DNA from: Pyrenopolyporus hunteri
Taxonomy: Eukaryota; Ascomycota; Sordariomycetes; Xylariales; Hypoxylaceae
Assembly (NCBI GenBank): GCA_902806595.1
Contig: CADCXC010000008.1
Location: 1-64,000 of the forward strand
Reading direction: 5' to 3'
DNA length: 64,000 nucleotides
The number at the start of each line of letters is the position of its first letter. The stretch's first letter is position 1. The position numbers and the translations under genes are program-made. Below, in pieces: positions 25,265-36,202 of this stretch. Under the pieces are notes generated by a model. That model did not search any database. It was not told the DNA's origin and was given only the letters and a program-made list of their open reading frames with translations.

Positions 25265-27608
25265 TTTTGGCGAACTAGGCATTTGTAAATTAGCGAGGTC
25301 CGTTCTTCGTACGCTGGCTCACGAGATGGCAAGCCTTACTATTCAGGCTGTTGAGAAGCGGGTTGGCTAAGTTATATGATTGACTTGGGAAACTAGCATA
25401 CGGAAAGACGAAATCTCGAAGCACAGAGAGTAAAGGCTGGCTCCCTCGATACTGGTAGCCGCTTCTATAAGTACCTAGGCTCTCTTCGCGTCCAGTGACA
25501 TCAGGACTCGAGCAGAAGCACCGCTGATAATGAAATATGCCAAGGGCGGGCTTCTATGGACGTCTTCCGAACGCCGGAGATCGTCCATAACGAGATCTAG
25601 AACACTGAGGCGCGCTATCGACCGGTACGATGATGAATTAAAGAAGACGGCTGGGAAATATGTCCTCCATTGCGGGGATCGATGAAGACAGCCCTTTGCC
25701 CGGTAATATTCGGCAACGTTATCTTGATATCTACCTGTTCTCAAGCCACAATTTCACTCCTTACCACACTCAGCAATCACAACGGCGTTTGGGGTCACAC
25801 TGTGTAATGCGAATGAGCAGACCCAAAATCTAGTGGTCGTAGTAAGCCGTGTCTCGCAACTACCGGCGCTGGGGGGAAACTGTGCAACGGGCCCAGAGGA
25901 ACTCAGCGCTATTTCAGGAATGCCGGTGGAAGTGGGAATGTCTAGCCCTTCTCGAATATTCACGACGAAAAGGATTTCAGGATCTATTCTCTAGGGGTAA
26001 CTCACCTCCCTAGATCGAGAGAATGCAGGAAGAGAAACAGTGGCTAACCCATCTGCGGTCAAATATGGCGCACGAGCGTACTCTAAAGAAGAGTCTCAAG
26101 CCACAGAATCATGATCCGAGACGTGTCTTATCAAGTGTGAAGTTTTGGCTTACGAGACGGCCCGCAGAGGGCACGGTAAGGCTCTAGAGTATCGGAACGC
26201 TCTCTCGAGACTCAAGTCTTCGAGTCGCCAAATTGTCCTTTGTCGTGGACGCGAGTAACGCGAACGCGATGTAGCTACCCGCCGTGCTACTAATATTCAG
26301 CGAGAAACGGCAAGTTGTTTGCTGGTCTACACGCTTGTGTAACGCGCCCTGAGTTATCCAGGCCCAAATTAGCAATCCCCTTGTGGTCTGTCGTGGGGGT
26401 ATGCCTCCTGGTACCACCTAGACTGCTAGTAATATAGGGACGAGCCGTGCCTAGCGGCCCCTAGGGGGGCGTTACTAGCGGATGTGACAGCTATAAGGTG
26501 TCTACGACCGCCCGACTACCGCCTTGACACCCATTGCGAAGAGGAAGACTGAGACTATTGGAGTAGGTACTGATTTGTTATTTAGCGCCACGCCGGCTCT
26601 TCCCGCCAGTTTTCTGCCCCCGCCATACTTCGGCATAGATTGCTACACGAGGGATATCGGGGCATTCCAATAAAACGTCTCACCACGAGGGGGTACGGGC
26701 TGCGGCGAGACATTTCCGCTGTCAGAGTAGGGTTAGCACGCATATTAAGTGGCTACCAGTTCTCGTGTCCGAGGACTAAACACATCTTGGGGTACTCAAG
26801 CTTGGTGATCACCCGTAGCGGAGGCGTACTACGCCGGGACGCATTAACGTGACACTTAGGTCGTGGGGAAGATATGGGAAAGGAGGAAATCTGCACTCGT
26901 AAGATCCAATTTGTCTTGGTCGTCAGACTCAGAGTTAGGGATATTCGTTCTAGGGAGACCTATTGGGGTCAGGATCAACCCTCCAGTTCCACCGCATTTA
27001 ATATCGGAAGCTCTAGGTTGGTTGAAATCGGGGAATAAGAGAAATCAATGGCGTGAACGTAGGACATCTTCCGTGTAACCTAGTACTGCGGGAGCTGATT
27101 AGACATAGGAACGGTGGCACCCTCTGTCTACAATGGTAGCCAATTGTAACAGAAACGCGTCTTTCGAGAATTATACCATTTTTGAGAAAGTACACTCACT
27201 AGGACGCAGTATTGCTAGCACGCAAGAAGTAATTTTTGGTTGCTAATCGTGGAGCGGTGACTAGGGCGGGTTGTCTGGGATAACGAGACAATCCTCGACG
27301 CCCTATGAAAATTCCTAGATCTTGGTGTATGGGTCCGATTGTTCTCGTTCGGCGCCGAAAAAAAAACCTGTTGGGTATTTCAAGTTATAGCTGTTCAGTC
27401 TTTAGGTGTTTGCTTGCTTGCCTGCCTGCTTATACCGAGTGGTGGAGAGACCACTCGTTTGAGACAAACTACTGCACATGTGCCGTTTGATAGAACAGCC
27501 AGGACGACGAACGGCCAGAATGACGTACGGCGATCAGCGGCATAAATCATCTTTTCAACATTATATGCTAAACTAAAAGATAACAAGTCTAAGGAGGTCC
27601 CTACACTC
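25265..27608. other. Gene-free 2.3 kb, possibly with decayed coding fragments
   Basis: No frame with convincing coding character and introns could be assembled. On the minus strand near 25,734-25,620 one frame reads a short protein-like stretch (ValAspIleLysIleThrLeuProAsn, then ValPheIleAspProArgAsnGly) before a stop, and a neighbouring frame opens over 25,744-25,475. A pseudogene is possible but unproven. The rest has many scattered stops, normal base composition and no visible repeats. The stretch separates the transporter 5' end from the 3' end of the GH76 gene. Confidence 0.4.
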
Positions 27609-28883
27609 CTACCTCTCAACATCAGGGGCTGAATGTACACGATGTCGGGGTTGGACAGCAAACCTCGGCGCACCCGCCGCTAGTAGACTCTGGACGGCTT
27701 CGAGCGCGCTAAGCTCGACGCCAAAGTCCGAGTAACCGTCGAAACCACCGGTATACCATCTCACGCCGCAGGTAGCGTTGCCGTATCCGCTGCAGCTAGA
27801 AGCGGCCCCCTGGGCACTCGCCCGTAGCAAGGGCTCGATGTCCTTTCTCACGCTAGGGACCAGCACCGCCGTCTTGCCCAGCCAGCGCGCTAGGCTAGCT
27901 TTGAAGCTGGTCTGGTCGATGTCGCACGTCGACTCTGGCTCGCATTTCTGCTCGTACATCACGTCCGTGGCGTTGGGAGTCGGGCCGAAGAACGTGCTCC
28001 GCGCCGTCTTGACCAAGCCCTTTACCCGCGACTCCCAGATCGAACTACCGTTGGTGAAAGCGTACATGTGCGCGGCGCCGTGGAGGTACGACGCGACGTT
28101 ATACGTCCACTCGTCGTGGTTGATCCCCGTGCAGTTGGCGCCCTTCTCGTCGCCCGCGCCGTCGAAGACGTGGTAGTCCGCGCTGACGAACCCGACGCCC
28201 GCCGACCAGTCCCAGACCTTGGCGGCCCAGTGGCCGAAGGTCTGGTTCCCCGTGTACCGCGCGAGCCGGGCGGCGGTCTGGAAGAACCCGCCGTTGGACA
28301 CGGAGTTCTTGTAGTAGTATCCGTTTGCCGTCTCGGTATACTGCCACTTGAGCCCGCCCCCGCACGTCGCGCTGTCCTTATGCCACCGCGCCACGTACTC
28401 CTCGAAGGCGTTCGTGCTAATGGCGAGCCACGAGTTGGCGCAGTCGTCGGTTGATTTGGCGTTTTCGGACTTTTCGCAGGGCAGAGCCTCGAAGTTGTAT
28501 TCTAGCGCGGTGAGCGCATTGTACACCCAGTAGGCTTGGTCGTCGTTGGCTTCCCAGGACTGCTGTTCGGGAGGAGCGAAGTCGTAGTTTGGGCCGACGT
28601 TTTTCCCCAGCGCATATAGGATGTCGGCTTGGTACGTTTTGTCGCCCGTGTATACGGTGTAGTCTATCAGGCCGTTCCAGGCAGAGCCCGACAACCACCA
28701 GAACCAGTTTTGCGGCTGTCTGAACTGGCCTGTCGTCGCAGCAGGGTCGTGGTAGACGTATAAGCCCTTTGCGACTTTTGCAGCGGTCTCCTTGATAGAG
28801 GCTTTGTCTTTTACGTCGAGGGTCAGAGCGGAAGTAACAGAGGCGAGTGCGGCCCCCGCAGCAATCTTGGATAGTCTCGTCAT
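27609..28883 (-). CDS. Secreted glycoside hydrolase family 76 (alpha-1,6-mannanase, Dfg5/Dcw1-like)
   Basis: Intronless frame of 424 aa. Residues 1-19 form a signal peptide (basic start, hydrophobic Ala-rich core, SerAla cleavage site). GH76 hallmarks follow: TyrAspPheAlaProPro and the adjacent catalytic aspartates in AlaAsnAspAspGlnAla at 114-115. Later come AsnGlyGlyPhePheGlnThrAlaAla, HisAspGluTrpThrTyrAsn and CysGlyValArgTrpTyr near the end. Family enzymes cleave or transfer alpha-1,6-mannan; Dfg5/Dcw1 members cross-link GPI proteins to cell-wall glucan. Those usually end in a Ser/Thr linker and a GPI signal. Here the protein stops shortly after AlaValGlnSerLeuLeu with a polar, Arg/His-containing tail, so a soluble secreted enzyme is more likely. 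The last ~15 residues could be read-through of an unrecognised 3' intron. It is transcribed away from the six-hairpin glycosidase gene. Confidence 0.9.
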   Translation of the reverse strand: MTRLSKIAAGAALASVTSALTLDVKDKASIKETAAKVAKGLYVYHDPAATTGQFRQPQNWFWWLSGSAWNGLIDYTVYTGDKTYQADILYALGKNVGPNYDFAPPEQQSWEANDDQAYWVYNALTALEYNFEALPCEKSENAKSTDDCANSWLAISTNAFEEYVARWHKDSATCGGGLKWQYTETANGYYYKNSVSNGGFFQTAARLARYTGNQTFGHWAAKVWDWSAGVGFVSADYHVFDGAGDEKGANCTGINHDEWTYNVASYLHGAAHMYAFTNGSSIWESRVKGLVKTARSTFFGPTPNATDVMYEQKCEPESTCDIDQTSFKASLARWLGKTAVLVPSVRKDIEPLLRASAQGAASSCSGYGNATCGVRWYTGGFDGYSDFGVELSALEAVQSLLAAGAPRFAVQPRHRVHSAPDVER

Positions 28884-30551
28884 CTTGGCTACCTAGGTCC
28901 TGAGAACTCTTTACGATGACTTCATGCTAGTGAGGATGGAGAAGAAAAAGTCAACAAGCCTGGGCCCAGCGAGCCAACTCGAACGCACGCGCGACGTCGC
29001 CTCCCCATGCTGAAATACACACACGTATAGGCGCCGCCATTTGAAGCAACGTTGCCCACCTAAGCTTGAACAGCACCACCCTGCAGCGGATTCGCGCCGA
29101 TCGCTTCGCCCTGCAGTAGGTCAGTAGGGGAGAAGAGGCGCCACAGGAGAAAAGGGAAGCTGGGTTACCGAGGCCAGGCCAAACGCAAGCAGCTAAGCCA
29201 ATAAAACGACCGTAACCCCCATGATCCCCGGCAGCCTTAGACTATTTACGGTTACGGCGATAGAGGACACCGGAAGCTTTTTGGGGTCTTTCTAGGTACG
29301 ATGCCATTAGACCAAGCCTCACCTGCATATGTTTTCGGGCTTATTCAAGGGCATGTGAATGGAAGCTTTGCGTTTATGACTTCCAAAGATTTTGGTGTGT
29401 ATTATATAGATCGTCAGGGGATGCCGAAATGTAACGCTGAGTTGGAGGCGGCACACATGCGCGAAGCATAGGAACTTTCGGAGCCGATCCATTCCCAATA
29501 TGCCCGATCAGGCGGTGGTGAGTTCCAGGCGGGAGTTTCGACACTCTTACTTCTATAATTCTATGTCGAGGGAAATGAGCATAACTCCGAAGGCGTAGCG
29601 AGCTAGAAATATTTTCAGGTCCGGAGTTCCGCGTAAATGAAAATATAGCACAACTACGGCTGCATTCGGGGCTCGGGAGACTCGGAGATGGGGACAAACG
29701 TGCCAAGAAACGAAAGACTCGACTCAACTCTTCAGTGAAGTTCCCCTTCGTCAATAAAACCGGAATCGCAGACGTTCCTCTATGATAGAAAAATAGATCT
29801 GAGAATATCGCTAGTCCTTTTTATGGCGAAGATCATCTAATAGACCTATCCCATGCGCCATTAAGACTGTAAATACGATGAAATTCAAGGTAATAAGGAA
29901 GGCAGAGGGGCCTGATAAAAGCAAAGGAGAGCGCCTCCAAATGAGATGCTGCCCACGCTAGATTAAGTGGCTTGCTTCAACGGAAGCGAGATTCCAACTT
30001 ACCGGGTTACCTCGAGCTCTCCATACAAACTGAGAAGATCGAGGAATTGGGAGAAGGGTGAGTAGAAGTTTATGGTGAAGAACCAGCTACCACCTAGACT
30101 CCCTATTTCACAATTTTGTTGCCACCATAACTAATATAATGCCCCTCGTAGGCGTGTCGGTCGCATTTTCTCAAATTGTCTTTAGGATACCTTAGTAATT
30201 AAACTCACCTCTCACTTCATTTCAACTGTAGATGACAATCCGGCAGCCTTATCGAAGGCCTCGCTTAAAATTCGACGTTTTTCGCTTCTGCCGACATGAA
30301 GTTAACCGTCGTGGTTCAAGCTTCCCCGCTTTCCCCAGACCGCAAGTAGAATTCGATCTTATATACCCCATACGCCTAGAAGCTTTAGAGGATCAGGGGT
30401 CCAGCTTAAGAAGTTAACATGGTGGTTCGGGCACGTTTATGCCGAAGAGCTGGTTCTACGGAATACAAATAAACGTCGCTATGAAGGAACTCAAATCTAC
30501 CTTCGGGATGAGGCATCGGGGGCTGTCGGATACTCTCGCTTCTCGCCTAGC
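28884..30551. promoter_or_regulatory. Shared upstream region of GH76 and six-hairpin glycosidase genes
   Basis: 1.67 kb between two divergent start codons. It holds no convincing gene; a 126-codon minus-strand frame at 29,374-29,754 has random-looking, Ser/Pro/Arg-rich composition and no splice context. Co-regulation of the two secreted hydrolases is plausible from the layout only. No specific operator could be identified. Confidence 0.4.
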
Positions 30552-33249
30552 ATGGCGTCCCTCCTGCTGCTCTCTTTAGTGCCGTCTCTGGTCTTGGCGG
30601 CTATCGACAGGTGAAATGCCCCAGCGTGTTCGAGTCTACCTGAAACTAATAAAACGAAAGGCGCTCCGTAGTCTCTCGATTCAACGTTGTTCGTACAGCA
30701 CTTCCGGAGGTGATAACCAACGAGACAACCCCTCTTCAGGTCGGCAATGGAGACTTCGCGTTCAATGTGGACAACACTGGTATGCAGACGTTCATACCCT
30801 TCAACACGCTATCAAGCTGGGGGTGGCACAACGACTCCTTGCCGACGAACGGGTGAGTGTAAAACGCTGCAATATCCTCGGCCCCGAATAAAGAAACTTA
30901 AGAAAAAAATAAGAAAGAAAGAAGAAAAAGACTAACCAGCTTCTCTAGTGAGAAACTCGACGATTATCACGGCGTCGAAGTCTTGACACACGGTAGAAAT
31001 ATCTCATACGACCTCGAGGATCCTAATCTGCCCGAGATTTCCAAGTGGCTTACCGCAAATCCCAATCGCATCAACCTAGGCCGCATCGGTCTGAAATACA
31101 AGGGAGATACTCTCGCGCAATCGCTGATCACAAAGCCACGACAGGAGCTAGACGTGTGGAATGGCATCATTACATCAACCTTCAAAGTCGAGGGGAAAGA
31201 CGTGAAGGTGGTGACCCAGGGAGATTTCGAATCCGATTCCGTCGCCTTCCGGATCGACTCAGACCTTATCTCAACTGGAGATCTCCAAGTAGAGCTCGAC
31301 TTCCCTTACCCTCCGAAACACAATGTGACGGCGTCTTCGGACTTCGAAATCTTCATGGGATCCTACGATTTCCCCTTAAACCATTCGACGTCGATTGTAA
31401 CAGGGCCTGACGGACCTCGCGACGGCGTCGCTCACATATATCATGAGATGCAGGAGACGACGTACTACGTCAACCTCCGATGGCCCTGTAGGTCACCTTT
31501 ATCATTAACGAGGGCTGAACCTCGGGGCTCCGACGCAGTGACGGCTCACCGGTATACGCTTTCGCCAGCGGCTTCTCCCCGTTATGAGCGGCCGCCGACT
31601 TCGATCTCCTTCATTGCTCACTTCGCCCCCGACCTAGGGATCCCCGCTTCGCCCTCGGCCATCCAAAACCGTAATCCCATCGCCTGGAACCGATATTGGA
31701 ATGAGGGTGGCTTCGTCGACCTCACTGAGTCGTCCAACCCCAACGCCACAGAATTGCAACGGCGTATTATAATGACCCAATACTACATGAGGGTGAATAG
31801 CGCTAGCACAGGCCAGATCCCCCAAGAGAGCGGGCTCGTCTATAACGGATGGTGGGGGAAATTCCACCTCGAGATGGTAGTCTGGCATTGCGCCCACTGG
31901 GCCACATGGGGCAGGCAGCAGTATTTCGACCGAATCTTCCCCGCGATGTACGAGACCCTGATGCCCACTTCCAAAGCGAGAACCCGGCGGATGGGCTGGG
32001 AGGGAGCTAGGTGGCCCAAGATGACGGAGCTCGGGACGGGTGGCATCGCCCCGGGAGAGACCCGCGCGTATCTGATGTGGCAACAACCTCACCCCATGTA
32101 TTTAGCAAACCTCGCCTACCAGGCCAAGCCGACGCGTAAGACGCTGGAGGAATGGGACCGAGTCATTACTGCGACGGCCGATTATATGGCGTCCTTTGCG
32201 TGGTTTAACGAAACGGCCGGGTACTACGATCTCGGGCCGCCGTCGAAGGGTGTAACTGAGAATTCTTTCCCGCTAGAGACTCGGAATCTAGCATATGAGA
32301 TAGCCTACGTGAGTAGCGTCAATTTTTCGAATTGCCCCTATCCCCTGAGCCAACCCCGAGCGCATAGATGTTTGAACCAGCCATTGAGAGATACTGCATC
32401 GAGGACCAACAGTCTCGAAACCACCAATATAAGAAGAACAAAAGAAAATGCTGATTCTCGTTATCAAAGTGGCGATGGGGCTTAGATGCCGCCGCGGACT
32501 GGAAGAGGAAGCTTGGTCAACCCGTTCCCGAGAAATGGAGCTACGTCGCGGAGAACCTGGCCCCTCCGCCGCAGATCGACGGCGTGTACATTCCCTGGGA
32601 GGGGCTAAACAGTTCCTGGTGGGAAGATCCAAAGCTCAGCAAAGACCCACGCAGCGTCATCATGCTTCAGGGTATCCTACCGGACACGCCAGCAGTAAGT
32701 GGCCGGCCTTCAACCACGATAGGATTGCGAGATCCAGAGGACCGGGTTTACTCAGGGCCTTTTTCAACTTTCTGGATTAGAATTCCGCTCCCAACACACA
32801 CCTTAATAGGCAGAGGGCTAACGAAGACCACAGGTTGATCCCGAAGTCGGTCTCAGGACGTCCAATAAAATGTGGGAGGTCTGGACCGACGAGAATATCC
32901 GAGGCTGGGGCCGCTCCGTCCTCGCGATCAACTCGGCGCGGATCGGAAACCCCGAGCGCGCCATCTACCATATGACGAACTACGGCTACTGGCCGTTCGA
33001 CGACGCCGGCATGCCCACCCGTTCCGGTCCCAGTAAGCTATGTCTCGTAACCTTCACCAATCCCGGTACTGACTCCATCTACTCAATTTAGACCCGTCGC
33101 CGCCGCCTTACTTCCCGGGCGGAGGCAGTTTTCTCTACGCGATTGGCTATATGGCTGCTGGCTGGGACGGCTCTGAGGGCGATGCTCCGGGGTTCCCAAA
33201 GGATGGGACTTGGGTCGTCAAACATGAGGGATTGCTTAAAGCGCTTTAG
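30552..33249 (+). CDS. Secreted six-hairpin (alpha/alpha-6 barrel) glycosidase family protein
   Basis: Six exons: 30552-30610, 30661-30852, 30949-32308, 32470-32694, 32834-33032, 33092-33249. All have GT-AG borders, and they sum to 2,193 nt (730 aa). A signal peptide (Leu/Val-rich, residues 1-17) precedes AlaIleAspArgArg. Landmarks of the large fungal secreted family annotated as six-hairpin glycosidase-like are present: ProLeuGlnValGlyAsnGlyAspPheAlaPheAsn with AspAsnThrGlyMetGlnThrPhe near the N-terminus, and HisArgTyrThrLeuSer with the following beta-rich part. Later come PheHisLeuGluMetValValTrpHis, GlyAlaArgTrpProLysMet, TrpGlnGlnProHisPro, ArgTrpGlyLeuAspAla and ProTyrPheProGlyGly. The barrel fold is shared with GH65/GH95-type enzymes; substrate and exact GH family are not assignable. 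Intron 3 is long (161 bp) and contains a second possible acceptor. The product is probably secreted with the divergent GH76. Confidence 0.85.
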
Positions 33250-33719
33250 CCACGCCGAATTTGATATATAAGGTAAAGGCGGAGTTGCTAGTAATCTTAG
33301 ATAATGATAGGGCGAATAATTATTATGATTTAGTCTCATATAATGTTACCATCGACATTCTAGAATCCCTATGACCACCGTATTGATTCGCTAGCCACGG
33401 TCTACAGGATGAATAGTTGAAGTATACACCGACGAATTAACTATAGATTACCCAATGCATTGCCTTGTTCAACGGGATTCGATATTGCATTTCTCGCGTG
33501 ATTGGTGTTATGACGTTGTAAAGTGGGAAAGGAGCTTCATGGTGACATCACGACGGCGACATCAGCATGTTTACTATTGACTTTATATCAAGGGCTCAGC
33601 TCTTCTCCGGACATATTTTCAACCTTAATTAAAATATTTGCTGTCATTTCTCTTAGTGCGTCAGTTAAATCAAATTGAAATTCTATCGATCCCGAGACCG
33701 CACCAAACAACAGATCAAA
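33250..33719. other. Intergenic, 470 bp
   Basis: 3' flank of the glycosidase gene and 5' flank of the small hydrophilic-protein gene. Locally A+T-rich with no repeat or RNA gene seen. Confidence 0.5.
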
Positions 33720-34114
33720 ATGTCCAAAGAAGGCGGAGACCTGAACCAGATGGCCAAAGAAGGCACCAGCGGTGAATTAACCTTCAATCTTATATTTATT
33801 ACCGTTCTCCTCATGATTGGCCTCCTCGCAATTACACTGGTCACAGCTAACAGGGGTAAACTGTAGTGCCCGGAGACGCAGGGAAGCACAACACGATCCC
33901 GTCGGTGCCGAACCCGGATCAACTGCGAGATGCTTCGGGTGGCATCGGTGCGGGTTCGTTGCACGCCGCGGCCGACAACCCGATTGGAGCGAGCAAGAAT
34001 GCCGACGATAACGCCGTCACAGGCAGCGGACACTCAGTGCCCCAATTTACGGCCGCCAAACCCAGCGGAAGCGGTGGGAAGGAGAGGGAGCCTGAGAGGT
34101 TTCAAGGACATTAA
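33720..34114 (+). CDS. Small hydrophilic protein of unknown function (99 aa)
   Basis: Two exons, 33720-33771 and 33867-34114. A 95-bp intron runs from GTGAAT to CTGTAG, with a GCTAAC branch-point sequence 13 nt before the acceptor. Spliced length is 300 nt. The product is charged and low-complexity (Gly/Ser/Asn/Asp/Ala), with no signal peptide or membrane helix. A recognisable segment is ProAsnProAspGlnLeuArgAspAlaSerGlyGly, followed by AspAsnProIleGlyAlaSer. It looks intrinsically disordered. If the intron were retained, the first exon would instead run on into a hydrophobic helix and stop at 33,866. The spliced form is preferred because the downstream frame is long and clean. No family is recognised. 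Confidence 0.6.
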
Positions 34115-34536
34115 GATGGTGCTTCGTCCGCAATTGTAGTATCAATTAGGGTTACCAATTAGGAATTAGGAATCGGAAGAGGCCGAATCAGCTTTCACGG
34201 AGAAGTGCTAGAAATTTAATAAGATTAATCTCATCAATTATTGATATAAGTATAAACGAAATCTCCAGTTCGCTTTTCGCGACGTGTAGATATAAGGTAC
34301 ACTAGATATCTCGAACGGCTCGAACGATACCGGTGTCTGTGAATCGCATCCCATGCATGATTTTTCCCAAAAACGCCCCAACTATGCGACGCGAAGATAT
34401 AGTAGTAATACTAAGGAAACCCGGTGAGGTATTTCCGACCCAAGTTTTCCTTCCCGAAGACGCATTCCATCCATACCTATTATTTATGGTAGATGGTCTT
34501 TTCATTCTCAATTCTTTCCCATAATCAATATCCCGT
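34115..34536. other. Intergenic, 420 bp
   Basis: Lies between the 3' ends of two convergent small genes. Locally A+T-rich; short open frames on both strands look fortuitous. Confidence 0.5.
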
Positions 34537-35027
34537 TTACGACCGGCCCAGAATGTTAAGGAGGTTGTCCCGCGGGTCTCCGTTGGTCTCGACCTGCAGG
34601 GCCTTCTTCCGCGCCTCCTCGACTTCGGGCGTGTTCTGCTGAGAGAAGATGCGGTCCATGGTGCCGGCTTCGCGGTGTAATTGGGAGCGGACGTAGGAAC
34701 CCACGGTGTAAGCTGTTTTTATGAATGTTAGTGTATGACAATATAAAAACCGGAATTAGGGATAAAATTTATGAATTGTGAGATGCAAGATGGGGTTGAG
34801 ACGAGATGTGTTAATTTATTGTAAAGTAGCTAGGGGAGACGGACCAACTCCGATTACCACGAGGCTTGGTAGTATTCTATGCCGACCGTTAGCTTCCATT
34901 CACACTCTAATGAAGGGAGAGGTAATTACCTTGATGTTACAGGGCCGAGCCTAGGCGCTACGGGTGCTGTAACTTTAGCAGCGGCGTGCATATGCGGGCG
35001 GGCACCTTGGGGGTGGGCGATGGCCAT
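34537..35027 (-). CDS. Small protein gene, last exon clear, 5' part uncertain
   Basis: The exon 34,712-34,537 is preceded by a good acceptor (AAAAACAG, with ACTAAC upstream). It encodes 58 residues of coding-like sequence: TyrThrValGlySerTyrValArgSer, HisArgGluAlaGlyThrMetAspArgIlePhe, GluGluAlaArgLysLysAlaLeu, and ends AsnIleLeuGlyArgSer. A plausible first exon is 35,027-34,930, starting MetAlaIleAlaHisPro and ending at AG/GTAATT. Joining the two shifts the frame by one, however. Either another donor is used (a weaker GTGCCC after codon 7 would fit the phase), an exon is missed, or there is a one-base lesion. The predicted product is hydrophilic and helical, of unknown function. Confidence 0.4.
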
Positions 35028-36202
35028 TTTTTTGATTGGATGGGCTGGTTTTTTGTGGTGCGGTGCTCTCAATAGCGAGTAATGAAGGTACATGCAAGTG
35101 CTGGAAACCAGATGCCGAATGGTCTGCGGTTTCGCTTCGATGATGGTTGTGTTGTGAATGTAATATAGGCTTGGTTGTGTTGCAGGCTGTGGTGAAACAT
35201 GGTAGACGACGACGGTAGACTTAACGACGACATTATAAAGTGATTCGTTTCTTCCATTATCGTCGTCGTCTCTTCCATCTTGACGTCGTGTAAGTCGAGA
35301 TGTTCCTGGACGTGGGGTGATCCTGGGTGGTGGATCACGATACGATGGGCTGATGTGGTGCTGGCGGCCCTCACCGAAGGGCTGACTGCCTCGACGGATT
35401 CAGCATCGCTCGACCCGCCCTACGCTAACGCCTCACGAAATGGACAGACCTCAACCAGAATGGAGGCGCAAATAATTGTCCCCATTACCCCTATCGGGCA
35501 GTCATGACACTATTAGGATTCGCTTTGCCGGTTCATTATCGCTACCAGCCACGCTTCTTCCAGGCTCTCGTCGCCGAAGGCCTATTTCATCTGTCCATCT
35601 GAGCCCTCGGCGGTCGATTAACATAACACACGGGGCTGCGATTAGGAGTCGTCGGATAGCCGATGGACAGTTTACCACGTCTAATCATTACAAGACGCGC
35701 GGATAGCCGAGATGACCTCGGGCGTCGATTCCTGATGTCATTTGGTACGACGAGTTATTTATTTTTGATTTGGTCGGGTCTTACGATGCGATGTTTATTG
35801 AAGGGCCACAAACGACCCGAACGAACGAATCCGTAGAGAGATTATAATTTTCGCTAAGCGCCTACGCGTCCAGCCACGTCTCCTGCAATGGAATTAACAG
35901 ATTTCTTATCTCGTTTCACTGCATAAGTTAACCGAGTAATTCGAATAGGAAATGAAGTTAAATAAAAATAAAAATAAAAAATAAATTAAGCATAATTATA
36001 ATCCGTTAAGCAGAGAGTCTTCTCTTTGTCTTCTCTATCTTCGTCAATCTCGATACCAGCCATTATTCATAACTCATCCGGCCCATAAAGCTTACCAAAA
36101 TAAAGTGAAGGACTCATCAAAGGAAACTCTCGAATGCCCAATTATCCTACCCCCCCCCCCCCCCGATTAAATTGGGGGCCATATGATCGCTGATGAAGGA
36201 GT
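35028..36202. other. Intergenic, 1.2 kb
   Basis: No gene with coding character. Contains short CG-rich and GATGA-type low-complexity patches near 35,200-35,340, an A-rich patch at 35,955-35,985, and the poly-C tract listed separately. It is the upstream side of the small minus-strand gene and the downstream side of the GMC gene. Confidence 0.5.
36150..36164 (+). repeat. Poly-C tract, 15 bases
   Basis: An uninterrupted run of 15 C lies about 40 bp beyond the stop codon of the GMC oxidoreductase. On the mRNA strand it would be a G-run in the 3' untranslated region or just after it. Confidence 0.9.

Noticed and set aside
29374..29754. 126-codon minus-strand frame between the two secreted hydrolases
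   Set aside because: Random-looking composition, no splice context and no recognisable domain.
31480..31600. Possible intron at the GTAGGT after the Trp-Pro codons in the glycosidase gene
   Set aside because: The continuous frame through this stretch encodes family-like sequence (HisArgTyrThrLeuSer), so splicing it out would remove conserved residues.
33675..33866. 63-codon frame with one membrane helix, read without splicing
   Set aside because: The helix lies inside a segment with good donor, branch point and acceptor; splicing gives a clean 99-residue protein with a long second exon.
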